Shown here: positions 8,770-18,893 of the stretch, piece by piece
How the letters are laid out: the number at the start of each line of letters is the position of its first letter
How positions within the stretch are numbered: position 1 is the first letter of the stretch
Source: Francisella sp. LA112445
Lineage (GTDB): Bacteria > Pseudomonadota > Gammaproteobacteria > Francisellales > Francisellaceae
DNA length: 64,000 nucleotides
Direction of reading: 5' to 3'
NCBI RefSeq assembly: GCF_012224145.1
Contig: NZ_CP041030.1
Location: forward strand, 434,001 to 498,000
Made by a program: the position numbers and the translations under genes
Notes under the pieces: model-generated
Told to the model about the DNA's origin: nothing
The model's input: the letters and a program-made list of their open reading frames with translations, nothing else
Database searches by the model: none

Positions 8770-11563
8770 GAGACTCTCCAGTTTCTGTTGTGATATTTTC
8801 AACACAACGACTACAAATATCTTGATATTCCTCATTTTGCCCAACTGTAGAGCTACGATGCCAACATCTTTCACATTTTGGTTCTTCTATTTTATTGATA
8901 TCAATAAATAAACCAGTGATTTGTGCTTCAGTTGAGTCTGTAGATCTTTCTTCGATAGGCTTTAAATTTGCTTTAGAAGATATCAATAAGAATCTAAGCT
9001 CATTTTCTAGCTTTTTAAGAAGACTGTATTTTTCGTTATCAGCATATAATGTTATCTCGGCCTCTAGAGAAGCTTTAACGATATCTTCATTTCTTTTTAT
9101 TTCTAGTACTCTATTTACCTCAGAACGAATTTCTTGTATTTTTGTCCAGAAGTCTAGGTTTAGTTCATCATTTGAGTCAAATGACTTAAGCTCTGTATAC
9201 CATTCGCAAAGTTGTATAGGTAAGTCGGTTGTTTTTGGAGTAGCTTCCCAGATTTCATCAGCTGTGTATGATAGTATTGGAGCCATCCATCTAACTAAAG
9301 CATGAACAATATGATAGATCGCCGTTTGAGCTGATTTACGTGGATGTCCATCAGTTTTTGCAGTGTACTGTCTATCTTTGATAATATCTAAATAGAAACT
9401 TCCCATTTCAACTGAACAGAAATGGTGTATCAGCTGAGCAACTGTATGCGTTTGGTATTTCTCATATGCATCTATGATTCTATCTTGGAACTCTTTAGTC
9501 TTTGCAATTGCCCATTGATCTAATTTAACTAACTTATCAAACTCTATAATATCTGTTTCTGGGTTGAAACCATTTAGGTTAGATAGTAAAAATCTAGCTG
9601 TATTACGTAGTCTACGATAAGTATCAGCTGTTCTTTTTAGAATCTGATCAGAGACTGCCATTTCACTTTTATAATCAGTAGAAGCTGTCCAAAGACGTAA
9701 TATGTCAGCGCCAAGAGTATTATAAATATCTTGAGGAGAAGTTACATTTCCTAAAGATTTTGACATTTTACGACCGTGTTCATCAACTACAAATCCATGT
9801 GTGAAGACTTCTTTATATGGTTGACTACCTTTAGCAGACATACCAACTAGTAGAGAAGTTTGGAACCAGCCACGATGTTGATCAGAACCCTCTAGATATA
9901 AATCAGCAGGGTAGCTAAGACGTTTATCTATATCTAAAATACACATACTAGATGAACCAGAGTCAAACCAAACATCTAAAGTATCTTTTACAGATCTGTA
10001 GCTATCTGTTTCAGAGATGAAGTCACTGTCATCAGCATTAAACCATGCTTCAACACCACCTTTGTCTATTTTTTCTGCTACTTTATGTAGTATTTCAATA
10101 GTATTTGGATGTAGTTCCTCGGTTTCTTTATGGATAAATAAAGGTAGAGGCACTCCCCAAGTTCTTTGGCGAGAGATACACCAGTCAGGTCTATCTTTGA
10201 TCATTCCCTCTATACGAGCTTGTCCCCAGCTTGGAGCCCAGTTTGTTTCTTTGATAGCTTCTAATGCTTTATTACGTAAGCCTTCTTTTTCCATGCTAAT
10301 AAACCATTGTGGTGTAGCTCTAAACATAAGAGGAGATTTGTGGCGCCAGCAGTGTGGGTAACTATGTTTAATTTTATCAAAGTTCATTAGGCGTTTCTTC
10401 TCACCTAAAAGCTCTACGATTCTATCGTTAGCTTTAAAGATAAATTCACCAGCAAATAATTTAGTATTTTCACTATAACAACCATTTCCTTTAACAAAAA
10501 TTTCCATAGATAAATCATGCTCTTTACCTAAGGCGAAATCTTCGACACCATGTGTGGGCGCTGTATGTACCATACCAGTACCAGAATCATCAGTTACATG
10601 ATCACCGTGTAATATCGGTACATGACGGCTATAGAAAGGATGTTCAGCAATAATTCCTACTAACTTCTCACCAGTAGTAGAAGCGACAATATTAGCATTA
10701 TCGATAGCGTATCTTTTTAATGTTTGCTCTACTAAGTTTTCTGCAAGGATTATATATGAATCTTCTATTTTTATTAGGCTATAGTTTAGATCGTTGCGAA
10801 CAGCTATAGCTTGGTTAGCAGGTAGTGTCCAAGGCGTAGTTGTCCAAATAATAGCAAAAGCTTCATGATTTAAAGAATCTATTCCAAATGCTTCAGCTAA
10901 TTTAGCTTGATCTTTAATCTTAAATTTTACATCGATAGCAGGTGAGACTTTATCTGCATATTCAACCTCAGCTTCTGCTAGCGCTGATCCACAGTCAGTA
11001 CACCAGTGAACAGGTTTAAATCCTTTACTTAAATGTCCATTTTCTACAATTTTAGCCAGTGTTCTAATCATATTAGCTTCATAGCTAAAGTCCATTGTTA
11101 AATATGGTTGCTCCCACTCGCCTAAGACACCAAGTCTTTTGAAATCTTTCTTTTGTATTTCAACTTGCTTTTTTGCATATTTGCGACATTCTTTTCTAAA
11201 GGAATCTTCAGAGATTTTCTGACCAGCCTTTCCTTGTTTTTTCTCAACCTGCAGTTCAATTGGAAGTCCATGACAGTCCCATGTTGGAATATATGGGGCA
11301 TCATAGCCACTTAGAGTTTTAGATTTGACTATTATATCTTTAAGTATTTTATTCACAGCATGACCAACATGAATACTACCATTTGCATATGGAGGTCCAT
11401 CATGAAGAACAAACTTATCACGACCTGCAAAATGCTCTCTAATTTTTTTATAAATACCTTGTTTTTCCCATTTGTTAAGAATCATTGGTTCCTTGTTTGC
11501 TAAGTTCCCTTTCATGGAGAAAGAAGTCTTTGGGAGGTTTAATGTGTCTTTATAGTCACTCAT
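8756..11563 (-). CDS. ileS: isoleucyl-tRNA synthetase
   Basis: Class I synthetase charging tRNA-Ile, cytoplasmic. At 935 residues it has the usual bacterial length. HIGH motif: HVGH at residues 65-68 ([14 protein letters not shown]); KMSKS motif near residue 600 ([10 protein letters not shown]). The inserted editing domain is present ([12 protein letters not shown], then the [12 protein letters not shown] block). The C-terminus carries the zinc-binding cysteines CERCWHR and CSRC seen in the bacterial (mupirocin-sensitive) class. It sits between ribF and lspA and is coupled to lspA by overlap. The tRNA-Ile2 gene in this same window (60.7 kb) encodes one of its substrates. Confidence 0.98.
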   Translation of the reverse strand: MSDYKDTLNLPKTSFSMKGNLANKEPMILNKWEKQGIYKKIREHFAGRDKFVLHDGPPYANGSIHVGHAVNKILKDIIVKSKTLSGYDAPYIPTWDCHGLPIELQVEKKQGKAGQKISEDSFRKECRKYAKKQVEIQKKDFKRLGVLGEWEQPYLTMDFSYEANMIRTLAKIVENGHLSKGFKPVHWCTDCGSALAEAEVEYADKVSPAIDVKFKIKDQAKLAEAFGIDSLNHEAFAIIWTTTPWTLPANQAIAVRNDLNYSLIKIEDSYIILAENLVEQTLKRYAIDNANIVASTTGEKLVGIIAEHPFYSRHVPILHGDHVTDDSGTGMVHTAPTHGVEDFALGKEHDLSMEIFVKGNGCYSENTKLFAGEFIFKANDRIVELLGEKKRLMNFDKIKHSYPHCWRHKSPLMFRATPQWFISMEKEGLRNKALEAIKETNWAPSWGQARIEGMIKDRPDWCISRQRTWGVPLPLFIHKETEELHPNTIEILHKVAEKIDKGGVEAWFNADDSDFISETDSYRSVKDTLDVWFDSGSSSMCILDIDKRLSYPADLYLEGSDQHRGWFQTSLLVGMSAKGSQPYKEVFTHGFVVDEHGRKMSKSLGNVTSPQDIYNTLGADILRLWTASTDYKSEMAVSDQILKRTADTYRRLRNTARFLLSNLNGFNPETDIIEFDKLVKLDQWAIAKTKEFQDRIIDAYEKYQTHTVAQLIHHFCSVEMGSFYLDIIKDRQYTAKTDGHPRKSAQTAIYHIVHALVRWMAPILSYTADEIWEATPKTTDLPIQLCEWYTELKSFDSNDELNLDFWTKIQEIRSEVNRVLEIKRNEDIVKASLEAEITLYADNEKYSLLKKLENELRFLLISSKANLKPIEERSTDSTEAQITGLFIDINKIEEPKCERCWHRSSTVGQNEEYQDICSRCVENITTETGESREFA

Positions 11564-11659
11564 TTGAATTCCTTAGGTATTTAATAATAGTTAATATTGA
11601 GATTTTAAAAAATTACTTAAGCACAAATTATAATGTACAACGGAGGTTATGTTAATAGT

Positions 11660-12583
11660 CTATAATGTAGTAATTAAACTTTTTGCTTTTTTTACATCTT
11701 GAGATATTTGAAATTTTAACTCTTCGAAAGATTTGAACTTTTTCTCTTCTCTAATGAAATCTACGATTTCTGTAGTAATATGTTTACCATAAATATCTTT
11801 GTCAAAATTAAAGATATGGGTTTCTAAAAGGTTGTTTTTACCATCTATAGTGGGTCTAGTTCCTGCATTAGAAATGCCATAGTAACTTTCATTGTTTTCA
11901 AAATGAACCTTAGTTAGAAATACTCCTTTTAGGGCTGAGTTTTTTGGGAGTTTTTGGTTTGCTGTATGAAAGCCGATTTTTCTACCATTTTTTTGACCAT
12001 GAATAACACGAGAGTTAATTTTAAAAGTTTTTCCTAGTAGCTTATTTGTTTGTTTTAAGTCATGAGTTGCAATTGTTTGGCGTATTTGGCTACTACTAAT
12101 ACGATGGTTATCAAGATTTAATGTCGAGATTTTATCAACCTTAAAATTATATTCACAAGAGAATTTTTCTAGAAGATCATAGTCACCTTTGCGTTTTTTA
12201 CCAAATTTAAAATCATCGCCAACGATTATATGTTTTATGTTTAATTTACCTACTAAATATTCTTTAATAAATGTTTCTGCTTCAATATTTGCAAAATCAG
12301 AATTAAATTTTTGGCATATTATATTTTCTAAACCAAATTCATGTAGGTTTATAGCTTTGTTTCTGAAGTCATAAATTCTAGTAGGAGCATTCTCTTTTAG
12401 AAAGAATTCTTTTGGTAAGGGTTCAAAAAATAAAATATAAGTCTCTAATTGATTTTTTTTAGCAATTGATTTTAATTTTTTTATGATTGCTTGGTGACCT
12501 AAATGGACACCATCAAAAGATCCTATTGCAACTGCTGAGGGTTTAGATTTTTTGATTTTTTTTAAGTTAGTGATGATTTTCAT
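11660..12583 (-). CDS. ribF: bifunctional riboflavin kinase/FAD synthetase RibF
   Basis: Makes FMN from riboflavin and FAD from FMN. The N-terminal adenylyltransferase domain shows GSFDGVHLGHQ (residues 21-31), the nucleotidyl-transferase signature, and later SSSQIR. The C-terminal riboflavin kinase domain begins at KLLGK (about 181). Its signature, normally GFPTAN, reads GFHTAN: His206 replaces the conserved proline just before Thr207 and Asn209. The codon is CAT (11966-11968), one base from CCT. At 307 residues the length is normal. It is followed on the same strand by ileS and lspA, a widespread order. Confidence 0.95.
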   Translation of the reverse strand: MKIITNLKKIKKSKPSAVAIGSFDGVHLGHQAIIKKLKSIAKKNQLETYILFFEPLPKEFFLKENAPTRIYDFRNKAINLHEFGLENIICQKFNSDFANIEAETFIKEYLVGKLNIKHIIVGDDFKFGKKRKGDYDLLEKFSCEYNFKVDKISTLNLDNHRISSSQIRQTIATHDLKQTNKLLGKTFKINSRVIHGQKNGRKIGFHTANQKLPKNSALKGVFLTKVHFENNESYYGISNAGTRPTIDGKNNLLETHIFNFDKDIYGKHITTEIVDFIREEKKFKSFEELKFQISQDVKKAKSLITTL

Positions 12584-12732
12584 TGTAAAGATAGTTTAAA
12601 GCAGTTTTTTAAAGGCATATAATAACCTAATAGTATTCATTTTTTGTTGAAAAAAAGCAACTACTGTTAGATACTTATTAGTTAGAAGTTTTTTAATGTA
12701 CTTGTGTAAAATATTTTTTAAGTGGTTTTGTC

Positions 12733-14547
12733 ATGGAAAGACGTGTAAAGAGAATAAGAAAATTACGAAATAAAAGCGGTAAGGTTTTTGCAATTGAGAC
12801 AAATCTTACGGGTAGGCAACTACTCAACAATAGAGTTTTGAATAAAGACGTTGCTTTTAGCCAAGAAGAAAGAATAGCTTTTGATTTGCTTGGATATCTT
12901 CCTGAAAAAGTTGAAAGTTTAGAGGAACAGGCGATAAGAGTTAAAAAGCAGCTTGATATTAAACCGACATCTCTGGAAAAGTATGTTTTCTTAAATAGGC
13001 TTCATGATTTAAACACAACACTTTTTTATCACTTCGTACGCGAACATCTGCAAGAAATTATGCCTATTATATATACACCGACTGTAGGTGAAGCCGTACA
13101 GAAGTATAGTAGTCAATTTAGGAAACAAAATGGACTTTTTATATCAATAAACCATAAGAGACATATTCCTAGAATTTTAGAGAGATATGAATATAACAGT
13201 ATTGACCTTGTTCTTGTAACAGATGGTGAAGCAGTCCTTGGTATAGGAGATCAAGGTATTGGTGGTATGAATATCAGTATTGGTAAGATTATGGTTTATG
13301 TAGCTGCTAGTGGTATAGATCCTGCAAGAGTTCTACCTGTACAGCTTGATATGGGTACTAATAATGATGATCTACTTTCGGCTCCTGGGTATCTAGGTGT
13401 GCGCTTGCCAAGAGTCTCTGGTGAAACATATGATGAGTTTATCGAAGAGTTTGTAACTCAAATTAAGGCTAGATTCCCGAATGTGTTTTTACATTGGGAA
13501 GATTTAGGTAGAGATAATGCTACACGTATATTAGAGAAGTACAAAGAAAAGTTATGTACTTTTAATGATGATATTGAAGGTACAGGTATTGTTGCCGCAG
13601 CTAACTGTATTGCTGCGATTAAGACAGCGATGACAATTAGGGTTAACTCTGGTGAGTTAACTGAAGAAGAGGCGATTGGAAGTATTTGTGACCTTAAGAT
13701 AATCATTTATGGTGCAGGTAGTGCAGGTTGCGGTATTGCAAGACAGCTTGCTGATGTGATAGCTGATAGAGCGGGAATCTCAATTGAACAAGCTAGAAAA
13801 AGTATTTATCTTGTTGATAGGTATGGTTTGGTATGCGATAAGCTAAGAGCAAAAAGAATTACTCCTGAACAGAAACCTTTTGTTAAAACAAGCGATGAAA
13901 TAGATAAATGGAAAGTTGAGGATTTTGATTATATTACTCTAGAAGAAACTGTGAAGAATGCAAAGCCAGATATCCTAATAGGGACTTCTGGGCAGCCAGG
14001 GTCATTTACAGAAGAGATTGTAAAAACAATGGCTGATTGTAATAATTATCCTATTATAATGCCATTGTCAAATCCAACATCACTTTGTGAGGCTTTACCT
14101 GAAGATATTATTAAATGGACTGATGGAAAGGCTCTTATAGCAGCAGGAAGTCCTTTTGCAGATGTTGAATATAATGGTCGAGAATACAGAATATCACAAG
14201 GTAATAACGCATTTATATTCCCTGGCTTAGGTCTAGGCTCTGTCGCAGTTCATGCTAAAGTTTTGACTAATGGTATGATCAGAGCAGCATGCTATAGATT
14301 AAGTGAACTATCGCCGATGGTAATTAATGAAGATATAACACAACCATTGCTAGCAAATATATCAGACTTGGTTGCTGTAACTAAGGAGATAACAAAAGCA
14401 GTGGCAAAACAGGCGATATTAGAAGATGTCCATGGTGTTGATGTAGACTTAGAAGATCTAACACCTGATGAGCTTGATGATGAAATTACTAGATTAATTA
14501 ACCTGTCTTCTTGGACACCAACGTACGCTCCGTATATGCCAATATAG
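12733..14547 (+). CDS. maeA: NAD-dependent malic enzyme
   Basis: Oxidatively decarboxylates malate to pyruvate. At 604 residues it belongs to the large malic enzyme class (SfcA/MaeA, similar to the eukaryotic enzymes) and not the ~430-residue bacterial class. The malic N-terminal domain shows YTPTVGEAVQKYS (substrate tyrosine) and VVTDGEA-type VLVTDGEAVLGIGDQG. The metal-binding acidic residues are in HWEDLG and FNDDIEGT. The NAD domain has IIYGAGSAGCGIA and the PTSLCEA segment. The region upstream (149 bases, divergent from ribF) should hold its promoter; I could not fix it. It directly precedes fupA, separated by 300 bases. Confidence 0.96.
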   Translation: MERRVKRIRKLRNKSGKVFAIETNLTGRQLLNNRVLNKDVAFSQEERIAFDLLGYLPEKVESLEEQAIRVKKQLDIKPTSLEKYVFLNRLHDLNTTLFYHFVREHLQEIMPIIYTPTVGEAVQKYSSQFRKQNGLFISINHKRHIPRILERYEYNSIDLVLVTDGEAVLGIGDQGIGGMNISIGKIMVYVAASGIDPARVLPVQLDMGTNNDDLLSAPGYLGVRLPRVSGETYDEFIEEFVTQIKARFPNVFLHWEDLGRDNATRILEKYKEKLCTFNDDIEGTGIVAAANCIAAIKTAMTIRVNSGELTEEEAIGSICDLKIIIYGAGSAGCGIARQLADVIADRAGISIEQARKSIYLVDRYGLVCDKLRAKRITPEQKPFVKTSDEIDKWKVEDFDYITLEETVKNAKPDILIGTSGQPGSFTEEIVKTMADCNNYPIIMPLSNPTSLCEALPEDIIKWTDGKALIAAGSPFADVEYNGREYRISQGNNAFIFPGLGLGSVAVHAKVLTNGMIRAACYRLSELSPMVINEDITQPLLANISDLVAVTKEITKAVAKQAILEDVHGVDVDLEDLTPDELDDEITRLINLSSWTPTYAPYMPI

Positions 14548-14847
14548 TGGCTTTGCTCTAAATTTTTCCTTTTTTGTTTTTACATAAATTTAAGTCAATT
14601 ATTTGCTGCATAATTTATTGAAAATATATCTTTATGGTGGTAAAAATATTAACTGATTTTTAATATGGCTTTAATATATAGAAATATTATTTGTAGTTGT
14701 TAATGTCTTAATCTACTTCATTTTAATACCTCTCACCTTGTTTCTATAAGTTATATTTTTTGCTGTAAAAATATTGAAACCTAAATTTCCATCGTGCAGA
14801 ATCTTTAAGATTAGTTTAACTTTTGTTTAATTTTAGGGAACATGATT

Positions 14848-16521
14848 GTGGCAGGAAAGTTTAAGAAGAGCTTTATTTTAAGTAGTTTATTATTATGTTG
14901 TGGGCTTGGATATTCTGAGAACTCTCCAACGGTTGTTTCTCAAGGGGGTCCTTTAGGAGCAGTTAGTATTGGTGCTCAGAATGTTAATGATGCTTCAGCT
15001 AGTACAGGTGCTTCAAAAAACGCTGGATCAAAAGCATCACAGCAATCAAGTGCTCAAAGTTTAAATGAAAAACAAATGTTGTTGGAGTTACAAAAACAAG
15101 TTAAACAGTTACAGGGTCAGTTATTACAAATTAAGGCTCAAAAATCTAGTATTCAAAATACATCTAATGAGAATACACAGTTTTCTACATATGGTAGAAA
15201 GGTTTATGATAATAAACCAAACTCCCTTAGTGGTCAGGACTTAGCTGATTTAGCAAGTGGTCAAAATCCTGCTGATATTATGCAGAACGTTAACGCAAAG
15301 AGTTCAATTGTTGATTTAAGTGATAAATCATTAGGAGGGGTATTTAACCCTAGTGGAGGTATTGACGTAGGTGGGGCTCCTGCAATTACTACACAAGGTC
15401 AGGTTACTTTCCTAGGTTCATTCTCGGGTAACAACAGTATTCCTATCGGACAGATTGGATCGAGTCTTTTTGCTTCAACATTATTGGGTCAGAGAGAAAA
15501 GTTTGATGATTATTCAATCTTCTTTGGTGGATATTTGGAAGCAGATGCTCAAACATGGTTTGGAAGTAGTGGGGCGGGAAGTAGTGGTAGTAAGCCTAAT
15601 ACCGTAGAGCTATCACCAACTGGGCAAAATATCTATTTAACAGCAGCTAGACTATATTTCTTAGCAAATGTTGGTCATTACGTGACATTACAGTTTGACT
15701 TTGATACTGATGAGAGTAGTGGCTTTAGTTTAGGTAATGCTTTTGCAATCTTTGGGAATTTAGATACATCACCTTTCTTTGTGACAGTGGGTAGAAATAA
15801 GCTTTCTGTTGGATCATATGGAGGTGGTGGTACCTGGACAAATGGTATGACAAACTTCTTGAAACCAGGTAGAGCTACAAATATTTCAGTAAACTATAAG
15901 AGCCAAGTATGGAATGCTAACGTTACTGCTTTTGCAACAAATGATCAGAAAGCTGATTTTTCAACTGGTTTATTTTATGCAGATAGTTGGACTGAAGATT
16001 TAATTGGAGCTTTTAACGTTGGTTATGTTTATAATTTAAATGGCTCTGGAGATGGTTCAATACAGAACTTTATGAAAAATGCAAATCAAGAAGCTAAAGT
16101 CGTAGGTGGTTTTAACGTTGATGGTAACTTGACTTATGGTTTATGGGGCGGATTCTTAAACGTGGGTGCTGGTTGGTCGACTACTACAAATAAGGATGAT
16201 TTTAATGGTGCTGGGACTAATGTTCTTGCTGGAGGGTGGTATGGTGCCGCTAACTATTCGATGGTATTGGGCGGAAGAAATACTAACTTTGGTGTTTCGT
16301 ATGGTCAGTCATATAATGCAAGAAATATATCAATGGGCTTATCAGCATCTGCTGTAGCAGGACCATCGTCTACTACTGGAATACAGCGACAGCTTCTTGT
16401 TTCAGCTCAGCGCGCTTATTTTGATAATAATGTTTTATTTGGTCCGGAATATTCATATCAACAATTATATGATGGTAAGCATATGAATACAATTACCCTT
16501 GATATGTCAGTATACGTGTAA
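14848..16521 (+). CDS. fupA: Francisella DUF3573 outer-membrane protein, FupA-like (iron uptake)
   Basis: Member of the Francisella-specific DUF3573 family (FslE, FupA, FupB). FupA is known to promote siderophore-mediated and ferrous iron uptake. An N-terminal signal peptide contains a lipobox-like cysteine pair (LLLCCGLGYSEN), followed by a Gln-rich coiled coil (about residues 70-100) and a long beta-rich domain that ends in the aromatic-terminated strand TITLDMSVYV, as expected of a barrel. I prefer the GTG at 14848: it lies 8 bases after AGGGA, while the ATG at 14842 is only two bases away. It is the first of two tandem paralogues. The name rests on family, order and remembered synteny (maeA upstream, der downstream). 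Confidence 0.75.
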   Translation: MAGKFKKSFILSSLLLCCGLGYSENSPTVVSQGGPLGAVSIGAQNVNDASASTGASKNAGSKASQQSSAQSLNEKQMLLELQKQVKQLQGQLLQIKAQKSSIQNTSNENTQFSTYGRKVYDNKPNSLSGQDLADLASGQNPADIMQNVNAKSSIVDLSDKSLGGVFNPSGGIDVGGAPAITTQGQVTFLGSFSGNNSIPIGQIGSSLFASTLLGQREKFDDYSIFFGGYLEADAQTWFGSSGAGSSGSKPNTVELSPTGQNIYLTAARLYFLANVGHYVTLQFDFDTDESSGFSLGNAFAIFGNLDTSPFFVTVGRNKLSVGSYGGGGTWTNGMTNFLKPGRATNISVNYKSQVWNANVTAFATNDQKADFSTGLFYADSWTEDLIGAFNVGYVYNLNGSGDGSIQNFMKNANQEAKVVGGFNVDGNLTYGLWGGFLNVGAGWSTTTNKDDFNGAGTNVLAGGWYGAANYSMVLGGRNTNFGVSYGQSYNARNISMGLSASAVAGPSSTTGIQRQLLVSAQRAYFDNNVLFGPEYSYQQLYDGKHMNTITLDMSVYV

Positions 16522-17039
16522 TATTGAGTCATTTAAAATTAGTTATCTTATCTTTGGTAGCTGTCTAAAATATTTATTTTTTCTATTGATTTATAATATC
16601 TTCTTAGTAAAATAAAAGTCGAAGTGTTAGTATTTTTTTAGTGATAGAAAGGGATTTTATATTACCTAAAAATTATATGAACTTGAGCTTAAATCAAGGT
16701 TTATATGATTCAAATTTGGATTAATAAAAGTATCTTTTTAAAAAGCGCAATCTAAATGAAACTAACATTAGTATAATTATAAAATTGAGGCTAATATGTC
16801 TTAGAGTTATCTTATTGTGTAGATGTTATGTTGATTAATAGACATTGTTATCTACTTGACATTTTGAGGACATGATTTGGCTATTAAATTCTAAATTTGT
16901 AATATATTGTTGTCAATATACTATAGCAAAATGTGGCGATACTAGTTATTGATAGGTGATCTAAGTCTAAGAAGACTAAGACAATGACTTTGTGAATGAG
17001 TTCACTGAGTAGTATTTTTATGTTTGGGGAGGCGTTATT
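16522..17039. other. 518-base intergenic region between the paralogues
   Basis: No plausible coding sequence. The proximal part contains two small perfect stem-loops: AGTCT-AAGA-AGACT (16964-16977) and GTGAA-TGAG-TTCAC (16992-17005), just before a strong ribosome binding site GGGGAGG (17026-17032). They may form a structured leader for the downstream gene. There is a TTGACA at 16857 without a good -10. No Fur-type box was evident by eye. Confidence 0.5.
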
Positions 17040-17042
17040 TTG

Positions 17043-18746
17043 GTGAAAAAGTTTAAGAAAAACTTTATTTTAATTAGTGGTATGTTTATATGCTGTACAT
17101 TAGGCTACTCAGAGAACGGTTCTCCAGAAGTTGTTTCTCAAGGAGGACCTTTAGGAGCAACAAGTATCGGTCAGCAAGATCTTAATACTTCTTCAGCCCC
17201 AACTTCGTCACAAGCTAAAGGCTCGTCATCATCACAGTCCTCAGCTCAAGATCCAAATGCTCAAAGTGTTAATGAGAAAGAATTATTGTTAAAGCTACAA
17301 AAACAAGTTGAACAGTTACAAGGGCAATTACAGCAAATTAAGCAACAAAACCAAGGTGGCAATATCAAAAATATGTCAGGTGGTGATTCTCAGTTTGCTA
17401 CATATAGTGGTAGAGTATATGATAATCAACCAAATACTCCGCAAACAATAACTAGTGGTGACTTAAGTGCGACCTTAGTTGGTGGTCAAAGTGCTTCAGA
17501 TATCATGGAGAATGTAAATGCTAGTAACTCAATAGTTGATTTAGGTAATAAATCATTAGGGGGAGTGTTTAATCAAAATGGTGGTATTGACGTAGGTGGT
17601 GCTCCTGCAATTACAACCCAAGGTCAGGTTACTTTCCTAGGTTCATATTCTGGTAACAACAGTATTCCGATTGGACAGATTTCATCTAACCTTTTTGCAT
17701 CAACTTTATTAAGTCAAAGAGAAAAGTTTGATGACTATTCAGTTTTCTTTGGTGGCTTTATTGAAGCAGATGCACAGGCTTGGTGGGGTAGTAATAACAT
17801 TGTTCCTCCATCATCAACAGGTACTGGTGGAATATCAGGTAATGGTCAAAATATTTACTTAACGAATGCTAAGCTATATTTCTTATCAAATCTTGGTCAC
17901 TATGTAACAGCACAATTTGACTTTGATACATCTGAGTCAGGTACTTTTGGCTTAGGTAATGCCTTTGTAATATTTGGTAATTTAGATACATCACCTTTCT
18001 TTGTAACAGCAGGTAGAAGTAAGTTATCTGTAGGTACATACGGCGGTGGTGGTCCGTGGACTTCAGGTATCACAGACTTCTTATCTCCAGATAAGGTAAC
18101 GAATGTCTCTGTAAACTATAAAGATCAAGTATGGAACGCAAACATATCAGTTTTTGGTTCTGATGACCAAACTGCAGATTTTTCAACGGGTCTATTCTAT
18201 GCAGATAGCTGGACAGATAATTTGATTGGTGCGTTTAACGTTGGTTATGTTTATAATATGGCAGGTGCTGGTAATAGTTCACTAAGTAGTTACCTAAAAA
18301 ATCAAAAGCTTTCAGCAGCAACACCAATAGGTGCATTTAACTTTGATGGTAACTTAACTTATGGTTTATGGGGTGGATTCTTAAACTTAGGTGCTGGTTG
18401 GTCAACAACTACAAATTCAGAAGATTTTAATGGTGACGGTAGTAATGTACTTGCTGGAGCATGGTATGGTGCTGCTAACTACTCGATGGTGTTAGGTGGT
18501 AGAAATACCAGTTTCGGTGTTTCATACGGTCAGTCATATAATGCAGCAAATATTCCGATGAGCTTATCAGCATCTCCAGTAAATGGCAATAACACTACCT
18601 CAGGAATAAAAGAACAGCTTATTATCAGTGGTAACAGAGCATACTTCGATAATAATGTTTTATTTGGTCCAGAATATTCATATCAAAAGTTATATAGTGG
18701 TCAGTATATGAATACTATCACTCTGGATATGTCGGTATATATATAA
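17043..18746 (+). CDS. fupB: Francisella DUF3573 outer-membrane protein, FupB-like
   Basis: Second DUF3573 protein, closely similar to its neighbour along the whole length: signal peptide (MFICCTLGYSENG), a coiled-coil linker (Gln-rich, about residues 80-105), the shared VTFLGSYSGNNSIPIG block and the terminal strand TITLDMSVYI. FupB in F. tularensis is the paralogue immediately after FupA; in the live vaccine strain the pair is fused by recombination. Here both genes are complete. The GTG at 17043 aligns with the chosen start of the first paralogue; a TTG three bases earlier sits 7 bases from the Shine-Dalgarno GGAGG and is also possible. The product is expected in the outer membrane. Confidence 0.75.
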   Translation: MKKFKKNFILISGMFICCTLGYSENGSPEVVSQGGPLGATSIGQQDLNTSSAPTSSQAKGSSSSQSSAQDPNAQSVNEKELLLKLQKQVEQLQGQLQQIKQQNQGGNIKNMSGGDSQFATYSGRVYDNQPNTPQTITSGDLSATLVGGQSASDIMENVNASNSIVDLGNKSLGGVFNQNGGIDVGGAPAITTQGQVTFLGSYSGNNSIPIGQISSNLFASTLLSQREKFDDYSVFFGGFIEADAQAWWGSNNIVPPSSTGTGGISGNGQNIYLTNAKLYFLSNLGHYVTAQFDFDTSESGTFGLGNAFVIFGNLDTSPFFVTAGRSKLSVGTYGGGGPWTSGITDFLSPDKVTNVSVNYKDQVWNANISVFGSDDQTADFSTGLFYADSWTDNLIGAFNVGYVYNMAGAGNSSLSSYLKNQKLSAATPIGAFNFDGNLTYGLWGGFLNLGAGWSTTTNSEDFNGDGSNVLAGAWYGAANYSMVLGGRNTSFGVSYGQSYNAANIPMSLSASPVNGNNTTSGIKEQLIISGNRAYFDNNVLFGPEYSYQKLYSGQYMNTITLDMSVYI

Positions 18747-18893
18747 TATATTTTTCTAAAAGAATTTCATTTGCTGAAAATAACTAAAAGAAATATCTTT
18801 AACTTTTTAATAAAAAAAGATATAGCTTTATAAACTAATATAAATAGAGTAACATTAGCGTAAATATATAAGTTATAAAATATAAGGACAAAT

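Noticed and set aside
8895-9305. 136-residue plus-strand reading frame inside ileS
   Set aside because: Antisense shadow of the synthetase zinc and anticodon region; no ribosome binding site and Ser-rich meaningless protein.
14548-14841. Possible leader gene or Fur box between maeA and fupA
   Set aside because: No reading frame with a ribosome binding site and no GATAATGATAATC-like match seen by eye; AT-rich spacer only.
18793-18823. ATATCTTT/AAAGATAT stem-loop after fupB
   Set aside because: Loop of 15 A/T bases and no T-run after the stem, so it does not qualify as an intrinsic terminator.
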